Origin: Pelagerythrobacter rhizovicinus
Lineage (GTDB): Bacteria > Pseudomonadota > Alphaproteobacteria > Sphingomonadales > Sphingomonadaceae
Direction of reading: 5' to 3'
DNA length: 64,000 nucleotides
Assembly (NCBI RefSeq): GCF_004135625.1
Contig: NZ_SDPV01000002.1
Coordinates: 1,054,001 to 1,118,000, forward strand
Part shown: positions 28,304 through 37,480 of the stretch, one piece after another
Numbering within the stretch: the stretch's first letter is position 1
How the letters are laid out: each line of letters begins with the position of its first letter
The notes under the pieces: generated by a model
What the model was told of the DNA's origin: nothing
What the model saw: the letters and a program-made list of their open reading frames with translations, nothing else
The model's database searches: none
Program-made: the position numbers and the translations under genes

Positions 28304-29596
28304 GTGACACCCTTTCCCTGGCCAGACGTTTTGATCATCGCGGGCTTGATCGTCCTCAATGGCATCTTCGCGATGTCGGAACTCGCGATCGTTTCGGCCA
28401 AGACGTCGCACCTCAAGAGCGTGGCCGACAAAGGCAGCCGAGCGGCCGAGACCGCGCTTTCGCTTGCGGCGGACCCGGGCAAGTTCCTGTCGACCGTACA
28501 GATCGGCATCACGCTGGTCGGGATCGTCGCGGGCGCCTATTCGGGCGCAAGCCTCGGCGGACCCGTGGGGGAGCGGCTCGAGGCGATGGGCCTGCCCCCC
28601 CTCTATGCGGATGAAGTGGGCTTTGCGCTCGTCATCGCTCTCACGACATATGCCAGCCTCGTGGTCGGCGAACTCGTGCCCAAGCAGATCGCGTTGCGCG
28701 CCGCAGTGCCGATTTCCCTGATCATGGCCCGCCCGATGGCGTTTCTCGCGCGGGTGGCGGCGCCGCTCGTGTGGCTGCTCGACACATCTTCGGGCCTGCT
28801 CATCCGGCTCCTTGGCGTGCGGCCCGGCGGGCAGTCGAGTGTGACGGCGGAAGAGCTGCACATGATATTCGCCGAAGCGACCCGCTCGGGCGTGCTGGAG
28901 GTCGAGCAGCATCAACTCCTCGCGGGTGTCGTCCGCCTGGGAGATCGCCCGGTCCGCGAGGTGATGACCCCCCGCACCGAGCTGGACTGGGTCGATGCCG
29001 ACGCGAGCGAGGCCGAGATCCGGTCCGTGATCGCGGCGAGCCCGCACTCGCTCCTTCCGGTTGCCGAAGGTTCCGCCGATCGCGTCATCGGCGTGGTCAA
29101 GGTGCGCGACGTGCTTGCGCGGCTGGTCGCGGGTGAAGCGGTCTCGCTGCGAGACATCATGCGCAGGGCCGAAGTCGTGCCGGATCAACTCGATGCGATG
29201 GACGCGCTGCGAGTGCTCCAGCAGTCGGAAGTCGCCATGGCCATGGTCCACGACGAGTACGGCCATCTCGACGGAATCGTCACTCCGGCGGACCTGCTGA
29301 CCGCAATGGCGGGACGCTTCGCGAGCGACCGGGAGGAAGGCGACCGACCCGTCATGGTCGAGCGGGCGGACGGATCGCTGCTGGTCTCGGGTGCGCTCTC
29401 GGCCGACGATCTCGCCGATCGGCTGGATCTCGAGTATCGGGAGGACCGCGAATTCGCAACGGTCGCGGGCTACGTCCTGTCGGTGCTCAAGAACCTGCCG
29501 CGGGAAGGGGAAAGCTTCACCGACCAGGGCTGGCGCTTCGAAGTGGTCGATATGGACGGCCGCAAGATCGACAAGCTGCTCGTGAGCAGGGAGTAG
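28304..29596 (+). CDS. CNNM/CorC-type hemolysin-family membrane protein
   Basis: This 430-residue membrane protein has an N-terminal CNNM (DUF21) domain of four helices (about residues 5-190, with LNGIFAMSELAIVSAK and VGELVPKQIALR). Two CBS domains follow (about 215-335, starting VREVMTPRTELDWVD), then a C-terminal CorC/HlyC domain (about 350-430). The family is linked to Mg2+/Co2+ efflux; hemolysin is a historical name. The GTG start at 28304 is inferred because no ATG lies nearby in frame. Confidence 0.93.
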   Translation: MTPFPWPDVLIIAGLIVLNGIFAMSELAIVSAKTSHLKSVADKGSRAAETALSLAADPGKFLSTVQIGITLVGIVAGAYSGASLGGPVGERLEAMGLPPLYADEVGFALVIALTTYASLVVGELVPKQIALRAAVPISLIMARPMAFLARVAAPLVWLLDTSSGLLIRLLGVRPGGQSSVTAEELHMIFAEATRSGVLEVEQHQLLAGVVRLGDRPVREVMTPRTELDWVDADASEAEIRSVIAASPHSLLPVAEGSADRVIGVVKVRDVLARLVAGEAVSLRDIMRRAEVVPDQLDAMDALRVLQQSEVAMAMVHDEYGHLDGIVTPADLLTAMAGRFASDREEGDRPVMVERADGSLLVSGALSADDLADRLDLEYREDREFATVAGYVLSVLKNLPREGESFTDQGWRFEVVDMDGRKIDKLLVSRE

Positions 29597-29817
29597 GGAA
29601 TCCCTGTCTTCGTACAGGCATCCGCCTGTGCGATGTCTTCGGCACGCGGTCGCGCTCGCGGTGGCGGGCGCCGACCGAACCTTTTCCCAGCCATGGCTGT
29701 CAGGGGGAATTCCGGTTCGCGCTTGCGAACCGCCACGCCAACTGGCCGCTCGCAGCAACCGAAGGGAGCGAGGATATCGCACGCACGGATGCGCGCGCGG
29801 AAAAACAATAGACGCTA

Positions 29818-30237
29818 TTAGCCCTGCGGAATAACCGCCTGCGCGTACTGCCCGTCGCCTTCGGGCGCTGCGACGATGTCGCGGGTGACGCTGCCCTTGG
29901 CGACCGTGTTCGTCTCCGGATCGCCGACCTCGCTGCGAATGCTCGGCTCCGCCGTTCCCGCGCGCTCGATCATACTCGTTTCGATCTGGCTGCGCGGAGC
30001 GGGGCCGCCGAACAGGGCCTCGAGCGCCTGCTCGCTGGCGGTTTCCTCCGCCGGGCGGGGCGCACCCGGCGCGGGCGGCACGAGGTTGAAATCGGGGGGC
30101 ACCACGAGCGGCGCCTGGCGCTGCACGGCGAATTCGTCGGGCCGCTCACGGCCGATGATCCCGCCGTCGCTGCCACAGGCTGCAAGTATCGCGCTCGCGC
30201 CGCCAAGAAGGACGAGGGTGGTCGATTTATGCATCAT
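29818..30237 (-). CDS. DUF3035 lipoprotein downstream of lspA
   Basis: This 139-residue predicted lipoprotein has lipobox ILAAC (Cys21) in MMHKSTTLVLLGGASAILAAC (quoted in part). The mature part is Pro-rich with GRERPDEFAVQRQAPLVVPPDF, the DUF3035 signature, and the tail is low-complexity and acidic. The function is unknown. Its ATG shares one base with the lspA stop (TGATG), so the two are coupled. It is the last gene of the long leftward run beginning at gpmA. Confidence 0.85.
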   Translation of the reverse strand: MMHKSTTLVLLGGASAILAACGSDGGIIGRERPDEFAVQRQAPLVVPPDFNLVPPAPGAPRPAEETASEQALEALFGGPAPRSQIETSMIERAGTAEPSIRSEVGDPETNTVAKGSVTRDIVAAPEGDGQYAQAVIPQG

Positions 30238-30767
30238 CAGCTCTCCGCGGCGCCGGGCGCCGACTTGTGTTCGGGTGTTGCCTCCTTGTCGCGCACGAAG
30301 AAGGCACGGGCAAGGATTATCAGGACGCCGATGGTGATCGCGGCATCGGCGATGTTGAAGATCAGGAACGGGCGGAATTCGCCGAAATGCAGGTCGGCAT
30401 AGTCGATCACGTAGCCGAGCTCGTAGCGGTCCTTGATGTTGCCCAGCGCCCCGCCGAGGATCAGCGAGAGGCCGACGATCTCGCCCAGGGCCTTCTCGCG
30501 CAGCATCCACACGGTCACGACGAGCGCGATCAGGCTGGTCACGCCGACGAGAATCCAGCGCATCTCCATCGACTCGGCCTGGAACATGCCGAGCGAGACG
30601 CCGAAGTTATAGGTCAGCCGGAAATCGAAGAACGGCAGCAGTTCGACCACGTCGCCGCGCTCCATGGCGAGCGTTTGGGTGACGTAGCCCTTCATCGCCT
30701 GGTCGATCAGGAACAGGACGATCGCGGCGGCGAACCCGATCAGGCGGTATTTCGCAAGCTTGCTCAT
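30237..30767 (-). CDS. lspA: Lipoprotein signal peptidase (signal peptidase II)
   Basis: This 176-residue aspartic membrane protease cleaves lipoprotein signal peptides before the lipid-modified Cys. There are four transmembrane helices. The two catalytic aspartates are in GGALGNIKDRYELG and FNIADAAITIG, and TYNFGVSLGMF is the conserved first loop. ATG 30767 overlaps the ileS stop (ATGA at 30764). The ileS-lspA order is a classical conserved pair. Confidence 0.95.
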   Translation of the reverse strand: MSKLAKYRLIGFAAAIVLFLIDQAMKGYVTQTLAMERGDVVELLPFFDFRLTYNFGVSLGMFQAESMEMRWILVGVTSLIALVVTVWMLREKALGEIVGLSLILGGALGNIKDRYELGYVIDYADLHFGEFRPFLIFNIADAAITIGVLIILARAFFVRDKEATPEHKSAPGAAES

Positions 30768-33697
30768 GCTGCGGCATCCAGTTCGGCGACGGCTCCGTCG
30801 CACCGTTCGCACAGAGCTCCGTCCTCCGTCACCTCGGGCAGGAGGCGCCAGCAGCGGCCGCACTTGTGGTCGGTGGTGCGCGTCACGGTCACGGCGTCGC
30901 CGTGCCCGCGCACGACTGACGCGGTGATGAACAGCTCGGCGAGATCGGCATCCGTGAAGCCCTCGGGGACCGCATCGGCGGGCACCGTCACTTCGGCCTC
31001 GAGCCCGGAGCGCACGACTTTCTCCCGCCGCAGGGGTTCGATCGCTTCCATCACCCGCTCGCGCAGCGCGCGCAGGCCTTCGAAGCGCGTCGCGAGCCCG
31101 GGGTTCGCCCACTCGCCTGGCAGCGGATTCAGCTCCTGCAGGTGCACGCTGCCGCGCTCGGGGAAGCGCGTCGTCCAGGCCTCCTCGGCAGTGAAGACCA
31201 ACACCGGCGCGGCATAGCGCACGAGCGCGTGGAACAGGATGTCGAGCGTGGTGCGGTAGGCGCGGCGGCGCAGATCGCCGGGCGCGTCGCAGTAGAGGCT
31301 GTCCTTGCGGATATCGAAGAAGAAGGCCGACAGGTCCTCGTTCGCGAAGTCCACCAGCGCGCGGGTGTATTCGTTGAAGTCGAAGTCCGCGATCGCCTGG
31401 CGCAGTGCTGTGTCGAGGGCGTGGAGCCGGTCGAGAACGTAGCGCTCGAGTTCAGGCATGTCCGCCGGCTCGATCCCTTCGGCCTCGTAGTCGAACCCGT
31501 CGAGCGCGCCGAGCATGTAGCGGAAGGTGTTGCGCAGCTTTCGGTACTGGTCGGCGACGCCTTTCAGGATCTCGTCGCCGATCCGGTGGTCCTCGGTATA
31601 GTCGACCGACAGCGCCCAGAGCCGGATGATGTCCGCTCCGTACTGCTCCATGACCTTGATCGGATCGACCGTGTTGCCGAGCGATTTGGACATTTTCTTG
31701 CCGTCGCTCGCCATGGTGAAGCCGTGGGTCAGCACGGCGTCGTAGGGCGCGCGGCCGCGCGTGGCGCACGATTCGAGCAGCGAGGACTGGAACCAGCCGC
31801 GGTGCTGGTCGGAGCCTTCGAGGTAGAGGTCGGCAGGCCACTTGAGCTCGGGCCAGCGGCCGCTCTCGAGGACGAACGCGTGGGTGCAGCCCGAATCGAA
31901 CCACACGTCGAGAATGTCGGTCACGCGCTCGTAGTCGGCCGGATCGTAGTCCGGGCCGAGCAGTTCGGGCGCCGCTTCGTCGGTCCAGGCGTCGACCCCC
32001 TTCTCCCGCACCGCCGAGACGATCCGCGCGTTGACCGCCGGATCGACAAGATACTCGCCTGTCTTGCGGTCCACGAACAGCGTGATCGGCACGCCCCATG
32101 CGCGCTGCCGGCTGAGCACCCAGTCGGGCCGGCCCTCGACCATCGATCCGATGCGGTTGCGGCCCTTCTCGGGCACGAAGCGGGTGTCGGCGATCGCCTG
32201 CATCGCCGCCCGTCGCAGCGTCGGAGGGGCGCCCGCCGCTTCGTCGGACGGATCGATTGCGCCGCCTTCGCTCTCCCACTTCCGTTCGGGCGGGGTTTTC
32301 ACGTCGAGTTCGGTCAGAGGCCGGTCCATCGGCACGAACCACTGCGGGGTGCAACGATAGATGACCTTGGCCTTTGAGCGCCACGAGTGCGGGTAGGAGT
32401 GCTTGTAGTCGGCACTGGCCGCGAGCAGCGCGCCCGCTTCGCGCAGATCGGAGCAGATCGGACCGTCTGGCGCGTTGAACTTGGGGTTGGTGACCGACAT
32501 CCGGCGCTCGTCGCCGCCGCCCAGCCAGACCCAGTCGTCGCGGTAGCGCCCGTCGGCCTCGACCACGAACTTCGGGTTGAGGCCGTGCGCCTTGCACAGC
32601 ACGAAGTCGTCCTCGCCGTGATCGGGCGCCATATGGACGAGGCCGGTGCCGCTGTCGGTGGTTACGAAGTTGCCCGCTAGGAACGGGCGGGGCTCGGCGA
32701 AGAACCCGCCGAGATGGTGCATCGGGTGGCGGGCGATGGTGCCGGCGAGGTCGGAGCCAGTATATACGAAATCGTACTCTACGCTTCTTCCATCGACCAT
32801 CCCGTTCGATAGCGGCGGAAAACCCAAACGAGCGAGGAAATCGGGAACGAGATCTTCGGCCACAAGCCACATTGGCTGTTTGTCGCCATCGATCACGTTC
32901 AGAAGCATGTAGCGAACATCCGGCCCATAGGCCAAAGCCTGGTTCACCGGGATCGTCCAAGGCGTCGTCGTCCAGATCACCGCATGCGCGCCGACCAGCT
33001 CCGGGATCGGGCTTTCGACGATCTCGAACGCCACGTCGATCTGGGTGGAGACGATATCCTCGTATTCGACCTCGGCCTCGGCTAGCGCGGTCTTCTCCAC
33101 CGGGCTCCACATCACCGGCTTGGCGCCGCGGTAGAGATTGCCCGCTTCGGCGAACTTGAGCAGTTCGGACACGATCGTCGCTTCTGCCGCGAAGTCCATC
33201 GTCAGGTAGGGATTGTCCCAGTCGCCGTTCACGCCGAGGCGCTTCAACTGCTCGCGCTGCACGTCGACCCAGCGCTGGGCATAGGCGCGGCATTCGGCGC
33301 GGAACTCGGCCGCGGGGACCTCGTCCTTGTTCAGCTTCTTCTTGCGGTACTGCTCCTCGACCTTCCATTCGATCGGGAGGCCATGGCAGTCCCACCCGGG
33401 CACATAGGGCGCATCCTTGCCGAGCAGGCTCTGCGTGCGCACGACCATGTCCTTGAGCACGTGGTTGAGCGCGTGCCCGATGTGCATGTCGCCGTTGGCG
33501 TAAGGCGGGCCGTCGTGGAGCACGAATTTCTCGCGACCGGCGCGCTCTTCGCGCAGCTTGCGGTAGAGGTTCTCCTCCTCCCAGCGCGCGAGAATGCCCG
33601 GCTCCTTCTGCGGAAGGCCGGCTTTCATCGGGAAGTCGGTCTTCGGCAGAAAGACCGTGTCCTTGTAGTCGCGTTGCGGTTTCTGGGCGTCGTTCAT
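30764..33697 (-). CDS. ileS: Isoleucyl-tRNA synthetase
   Basis: This 977-residue class I aminoacyl-tRNA synthetase charges tRNA-Ile. The HIGH motif is in PYANGDMHIGHAL (about residues 60-72), the KMSKS motif in SDGKKMSKSLGNT (about 680), and the editing domain lies between (about 205-410). The C-terminal zinc ribbon CGRCWRLLPEVTEDGALCERC (quoted in part) has four cysteines. ATG 33697 begins MNDAQKPQRDYKDTVFLPK, typical for alphaproteobacteria; the longer frame to 34177 overlaps the GDPD gene and is rejected. It is coupled to lspA. Confidence 0.97.
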   Translation of the reverse strand: MNDAQKPQRDYKDTVFLPKTDFPMKAGLPQKEPGILARWEEENLYRKLREERAGREKFVLHDGPPYANGDMHIGHALNHVLKDMVVRTQSLLGKDAPYVPGWDCHGLPIEWKVEEQYRKKKLNKDEVPAAEFRAECRAYAQRWVDVQREQLKRLGVNGDWDNPYLTMDFAAEATIVSELLKFAEAGNLYRGAKPVMWSPVEKTALAEAEVEYEDIVSTQIDVAFEIVESPIPELVGAHAVIWTTTPWTIPVNQALAYGPDVRYMLLNVIDGDKQPMWLVAEDLVPDFLARLGFPPLSNGMVDGRSVEYDFVYTGSDLAGTIARHPMHHLGGFFAEPRPFLAGNFVTTDSGTGLVHMAPDHGEDDFVLCKAHGLNPKFVVEADGRYRDDWVWLGGGDERRMSVTNPKFNAPDGPICSDLREAGALLAASADYKHSYPHSWRSKAKVIYRCTPQWFVPMDRPLTELDVKTPPERKWESEGGAIDPSDEAAGAPPTLRRAAMQAIADTRFVPEKGRNRIGSMVEGRPDWVLSRQRAWGVPITLFVDRKTGEYLVDPAVNARIVSAVREKGVDAWTDEAAPELLGPDYDPADYERVTDILDVWFDSGCTHAFVLESGRWPELKWPADLYLEGSDQHRGWFQSSLLESCATRGRAPYDAVLTHGFTMASDGKKMSKSLGNTVDPIKVMEQYGADIIRLWALSVDYTEDHRIGDEILKGVADQYRKLRNTFRYMLGALDGFDYEAEGIEPADMPELERYVLDRLHALDTALRQAIADFDFNEYTRALVDFANEDLSAFFFDIRKDSLYCDAPGDLRRRAYRTTLDILFHALVRYAAPVLVFTAEEAWTTRFPERGSVHLQELNPLPGEWANPGLATRFEGLRALRERVMEAIEPLRREKVVRSGLEAEVTVPADAVPEGFTDADLAELFITASVVRGHGDAVTVTRTTDHKCGRCWRLLPEVTEDGALCERCDGAVAELDAAA

Positions 33698-33834
33698 GGA
33701 ACCAGCGCCGCTAGAGGAAAGAAGGCGTGTAGGAAAGTGTTTCGGCCCGAAATAGGGTTGCGTCTGCCGATACCCTACGCCTCCGGGATCGCGGGCGCGG
33801 CGAATCGCGCCGCCGCGGCCCGAATCGGTGCGAA

Positions 33835-34881
33835 TCAGCGCGATTCGCGGCGGCGTTGGAGCGCGGCCTGCGCGGCGTCGATCTCGGCCTGGCTGCGATC
33901 GTCGAAGCGGGTGATGAGAGCAGGGATCACGGTGAAACCGTCCTCCACCATGGCATAGCCATTGAAGCTCGCGGGGATCTCCCCGAGCTGTTCGGGAAGG
34001 TCGAGGCCGCCGAGCCGCCCGTCCTCGCGCGGGGTGACGATCACCACGTGCGCGCCAGCTTCCTCCATCCGCGCGATCAGGCGGTTGGGCCAGCCGGCGA
34101 AGGCCCACTGGCGGTCGAGCGGAACCAGAAGCGTGCCGTTCTCGCACGCCTCCGGCACGAGGCCGAACCAGCCCCATGTGCGATAGGCGGCGCTGCAGGC
34201 CGCGGCGCTTTCCTCCGAAAACGCCCAGGCGCCGGGGAAATGCTCCGCGATGCGCGCGACGTGCGCCGGATCGCCGCGGAAGCCGTCGCGCGCGGCGACC
34301 GGATCGCGCCCGGCCTCGCGCAGCGCAGTCGCGAGCCGATCGGCCTCGGCCGGATCCGCGCCGGTGAAATCGTAAAGCAGCCGCGCGCGGCCCGCGGCTC
34401 GGATCGCCTCGGCCAGCGTCGGGATCGCGCCGACACCCTCGCCGCGGAAGGGGTAAGTCTTTCCGCCATCGGCGGTGTAGCCGTAGCCCGCATCGAGCGC
34501 CTTGAGCTCCGCCATCGTCAGGTCGCGGACCTTGCCCGTGCCATTGGTGCGGCAGTCGACCATCGGGCCGTCGAACACGGCGATCTCGCCATCGGCGGTC
34601 GAGGCGACGCCGATCGCGATCACATGTGCGCTGAGCTTGGCCGCACGCGCGATCGAACGCGTGGTGTTTCCGAGATAGTCGTGGGCGGGCGGCTCGATCC
34701 GGCCGGCGGTGCAGGTGTCGCGCTCGACACCGGCATGGTCATAGAGCTGATGGATTCCGCGATGCGCGATCAGCTTAACCGAGCCTTTGGGCTCGGACGC
34801 GAGCCAGCTCGCATTGACGACGGTCAGCGCGAGGAAGGCCAGGGCGAGGGCGAAGGCGAGATACCGCAGCCAGCGCTTCAC
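33835..34881 (-). CDS. Glycerophosphodiester phosphodiesterase-like protein
   Basis: This 348-residue protein has an N-terminal hydrophobic anchor (WLRYLAFALALAFLALTVV, about residues 4-22). A GDPD-like TIM-barrel segment begins LIAHRGIHQLYDHAGVERD with the family HRG motif. The usual E-x-D metal pair is not obvious, so activity is uncertain. The GTG at 34881 overlaps the ribF stop (GTGA). It sits between ribF and ileS in the leftward run. Confidence 0.75.
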   Translation of the reverse strand: MKRWLRYLAFALALAFLALTVVNASWLASEPKGSVKLIAHRGIHQLYDHAGVERDTCTAGRIEPPAHDYLGNTTRSIARAAKLSAHVIAIGVASTADGEIAVFDGPMVDCRTNGTGKVRDLTMAELKALDAGYGYTADGGKTYPFRGEGVGAIPTLAEAIRAAGRARLLYDFTGADPAEADRLATALREAGRDPVAARDGFRGDPAHVARIAEHFPGAWAFSEESAAACSAAYRTWGWFGLVPEACENGTLLVPLDRQWAFAGWPNRLIARMEEAGAHVVIVTPREDGRLGGLDLPEQLGEIPASFNGYAMVEDGFTVIPALITRFDDRSQAEIDAAQAALQRRRESR

Positions 34882-35804
34882 CCGAGCCACTCCCGCGCCT
34901 TGTCGCAGTCGCGCTCGATCTGCGCGACGAGCGCGTCGAGCGAATCGAACTTGGCTTCCGGCCGCAGGAAATGGTGGAACGCGACCTCGATCTCCTGCCC
35001 GTAGAGATCGCCGGCGAAGTCGAAGAAATGCGGCTCCAGCAGCTCCTTGGGCGGTTCGAACTGCGGGCGCACGCCGATGTTGGCCGCGCCCTTGAGCAGC
35101 TGCCCGGTGGCGAGCACCCGGCCGGTCACGGCATAGATGCCGAACCGGGGCCGCAGGTAGTTCTCGATCGCGAGGTTCGCCGTCGGGTAACCGATATCGC
35201 GCCCGCGCTTGTCGCCGTGCTCGACCACGCCGCGAATCGCGAAGGGCCGCGTGAGGAGCGTGGCGGCGCCCTGCGGATCGCCCTCGCGCAGCGCCTCGCG
35301 GATGCGGCTGGAGGACACGGGCGCCCCGCCTTCCATCACCGGCTGCACCGCGCGCGCGGCAATGCCGACCTCGCGCCCGAGCTCGGCCAGCCGCGCGCGA
35401 TCGCCCGCGCGCCCTTTGCCGAAGGTGAAGTCCTCGCCCGTCACCACGCCGGCAACGCCGAGCCTGTCGGCGAGCAGCACGCGCACGAAGTCCTCCGCCG
35501 TGGTGTTCGCCAGTTCGGCGTCGAAGTGGAACACCAGCATCGCCGTCGCGCCCGCAGCGAGATAGAGCTCCTGCCGCTGTTCCAGCGTGGTCAGGCGAAA
35601 CGGCGGCACTTCGGGCTTGAAGAAGCGCACTGGATGCGGATCGAACGTGGCGATGATCGCCGGGCGGCCCTCGGCGCGCGCCCATTCGATCGCTTCGTGC
35701 GCGACCGCCTGGTGGCCCTTGTGGAAGCCGTCGAAATTGCCGAGCGCGATGATCGCGCCGCGCAGGGGTTCGGGAATCCGCTCGCGATGGTCGAGCCACC
35801 TCAT
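34878..35804 (-). CDS. ribF: Bifunctional riboflavin kinase/FAD synthetase
   Basis: The 308-residue RibF turns riboflavin into FMN and FAD. The N-terminal FAD-synthetase domain has GAIIALGNFDGFHKGHQAV (about residues 16-34) and an SSSRIREAL motif. The C-terminal flavokinase domain has GRDIGYPTANL and the NIGVRPQF segment. ATG 35804 overlaps the dipeptidase stop (ATGA at 35801). Placement before ileS-lspA is common in bacteria. Confidence 0.95.
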   Translation of the reverse strand: MRWLDHRERIPEPLRGAIIALGNFDGFHKGHQAVAHEAIEWARAEGRPAIIATFDPHPVRFFKPEVPPFRLTTLEQRQELYLAAGATAMLVFHFDAELANTTAEDFVRVLLADRLGVAGVVTGEDFTFGKGRAGDRARLAELGREVGIAARAVQPVMEGGAPVSSSRIREALREGDPQGAATLLTRPFAIRGVVEHGDKRGRDIGYPTANLAIENYLRPRFGIYAVTGRVLATGQLLKGAANIGVRPQFEPPKELLEPHFFDFAGDLYGQEIEVAFHHFLRPEAKFDSLDALVAQIERDCDKAREWLG

Positions 35805-36982
35805 GAGGCGGACTCCAGCGGTGCAATCCCCGCGCGCAGCACGCGCAGGGCGTTGCCGCCCATGGCAGCGCGGATCTCGTCGGGGGTGAAGCCTTCGTCG
35901 AGCAGCGCCTGCGTCACCTGCACGAGCTGTGAGGTGTCGAAACGCACGGTGGTCGCGCCGTCGTAATCGCTGCCGAGCGCGACATGCTCGATCCCGACCA
36001 GATCGCGCACGTGCTTCATCGCACGGGCGGCGTCGCGCGGACTCGTGCCGCAGACCGCCGCGTCCCAATACCCGATGCCGATCACTCCGCCGGTGCGCGC
36101 GACGCCGCGGATTTCCTCGTCGGAGAGGTTGCGGTTGACCTGGCATGTCGCCTGCACACCGCCGTGGCTGGAGACGACCGGGCGGCGCGCCATCGCAAGG
36201 ATGTCGGCGACGCAGGCATGGCTGCAGTGCGCAATGTCGACGATCATCCCGATCGCTTCCATCCGGCGGATTGCTTCGCGCCCCTTGGCGGTCAGGCCGC
36301 CTTTCTCGATCCCGTGCATCGACCCGGCGAGATCGTTGTCGAAGAAATGCGTCAGCCCCGCCATGCGGAAGCCGGCCGCGTGGAGTCGGTCGAGGTTGCC
36401 GAGATCGCCTTCGAGATTCTGCAGCCCCTCGATGCTGAGCATGGCGCCGACCGGTGTCGGCTGACCAGCGCGCCGTGCGAGCAGCGCCTGCACGTCCTGC
36501 GGCTGCGCGACTTTCATCAGGCGCCCTTCCGATTCGGCGACCGCGCGGTCGAGCTTCTCGCCGTGGTAGAGCGACCGCTGGAGTAGCGAGCTCCAGGTGC
36601 GGATCGGCTGGAGCTGGGCGATCGTCAGCGCGGTGATGTTGTCGGTCTCGGCGCTGTTGGCGTCGTAGTTCTGGTCCTTGGGGGTCTTGGTCACGCTGGA
36701 GAAGACCTGCAATGCGACGTTGCCGTCCTCCATCCGCGGCAGGTCCTCGTGCCCCCGCGAAGCACGGTCGAGCAGGTCGCGGTCCCACAGCAGCGTGTCC
36801 GAATGGAGATCGACGATCGTCAGCGTCGCATGGAGCGCCTTCGCCTCTTCGGAAGCGGGGATCAGCGGCTGGCCATCGACCTTGTTCATACCGCGCTCGA
36901 TCATCCCCGGCGCGAAGGCGAAGAACCCGATTGCGGCGAGCACGACCAGCGCCAGCGCCCGCCATGCGATCTTGCGCGTCAT
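35801..36982 (-). CDS. Membrane-anchored M19-family dipeptidase
   Basis: This 393-residue metallopeptidase of the renal dipeptidase (M19) family has an N-terminal anchor (residues 7-24). Zinc ligands are H60 and D62 in DLHSDTLL, then LSIEGLQNLEG with the bridging Glu, DIAHCSH and the HALGSDYDG-like GSDYDG near residue 345. It would hydrolyse dipeptides in the periplasm. ATG 36982 overlaps the folA stop (ATGA at 36979), which fixes the start and rules out the longer frame to 37072. Confidence 0.93.
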   Translation of the reverse strand: MTRKIAWRALALVVLAAIGFFAFAPGMIERGMNKVDGQPLIPASEEAKALHATLTIVDLHSDTLLWDRDLLDRASRGHEDLPRMEDGNVALQVFSSVTKTPKDQNYDANSAETDNITALTIAQLQPIRTWSSLLQRSLYHGEKLDRAVAESEGRLMKVAQPQDVQALLARRAGQPTPVGAMLSIEGLQNLEGDLGNLDRLHAAGFRMAGLTHFFDNDLAGSMHGIEKGGLTAKGREAIRRMEAIGMIVDIAHCSHACVADILAMARRPVVSSHGGVQATCQVNRNLSDEEIRGVARTGGVIGIGYWDAAVCGTSPRDAARAMKHVRDLVGIEHVALGSDYDGATTVRFDTSQLVQVTQALLDEGFTPDEIRAAMGGNALRVLRAGIAPLESAS

Positions 36983-37473
36983 TCCCCCGATTCCTCTCTC
37001 CGCAGCGTCACGAAATCGAACGCAGGTCGGCCGTCTTCCGCCGCATGCGCCTCGCGCCCCGTTTCCCGCCATTCGGGTCCGAGCGGCGGCATGACCGTAT
37101 CGCCCGCGTAATCGGCGTGGATCTCGGTCAGCTCGACCCGCTCGGAAAGCGGCAGGAATACCTCGAAAATCGCCGCCCCGCCGATCACCGCAATCTCCCC
37201 GTCGCCCGCCAGTGCGAGCGCTTCCTCGGCCGACCTCGCGATCTCGGCGCCGGTCGCATTCCAGTCGGCGTTGCGGGTCAGCACGATGTGGCGGCGGCCC
37301 GGAAGCAGGCCGGGCAGGCTCTCGAAGGTCTTGCGGCCCATGATCATCGGCTTGCCGATCGTCAGCGCCTTGAAGCGCTTGAGATCGGCGGGAATGTGCC
37401 AGGGCAGGGCGCCTGCGTCGCCGATCACCCCGTTCGCCGCGCGCGCGTAGATGCAGAACAAGCGCTGCGTCAC
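36979..37473 (-). CDS. folA: Dihydrofolate reductase
   Basis: This 164-residue type I DHFR reduces dihydrofolate with NADPH. It has ANGVIGDAGALPWHIPADLKRF (quoted in part), with the catalytic acidic residue in PADLK, IMGRKTFESLPGLLPGR (NADPH site) and AVIGGAAIFEVFLP. It lies 7 bases after purK and is coupled to the dipeptidase. Confidence 0.96.
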   Translation of the reverse strand: MTQRLFCIYARAANGVIGDAGALPWHIPADLKRFKALTIGKPMIMGRKTFESLPGLLPGRRHIVLTRNADWNATGAEIARSAEEALALAGDGEIAVIGGAAIFEVFLPLSERVELTEIHADYAGDTVMPPLGPEWRETGREAHAAEDGRPAFDFVTLRREESGE

Positions 37474-37480
37474 GCCCGGG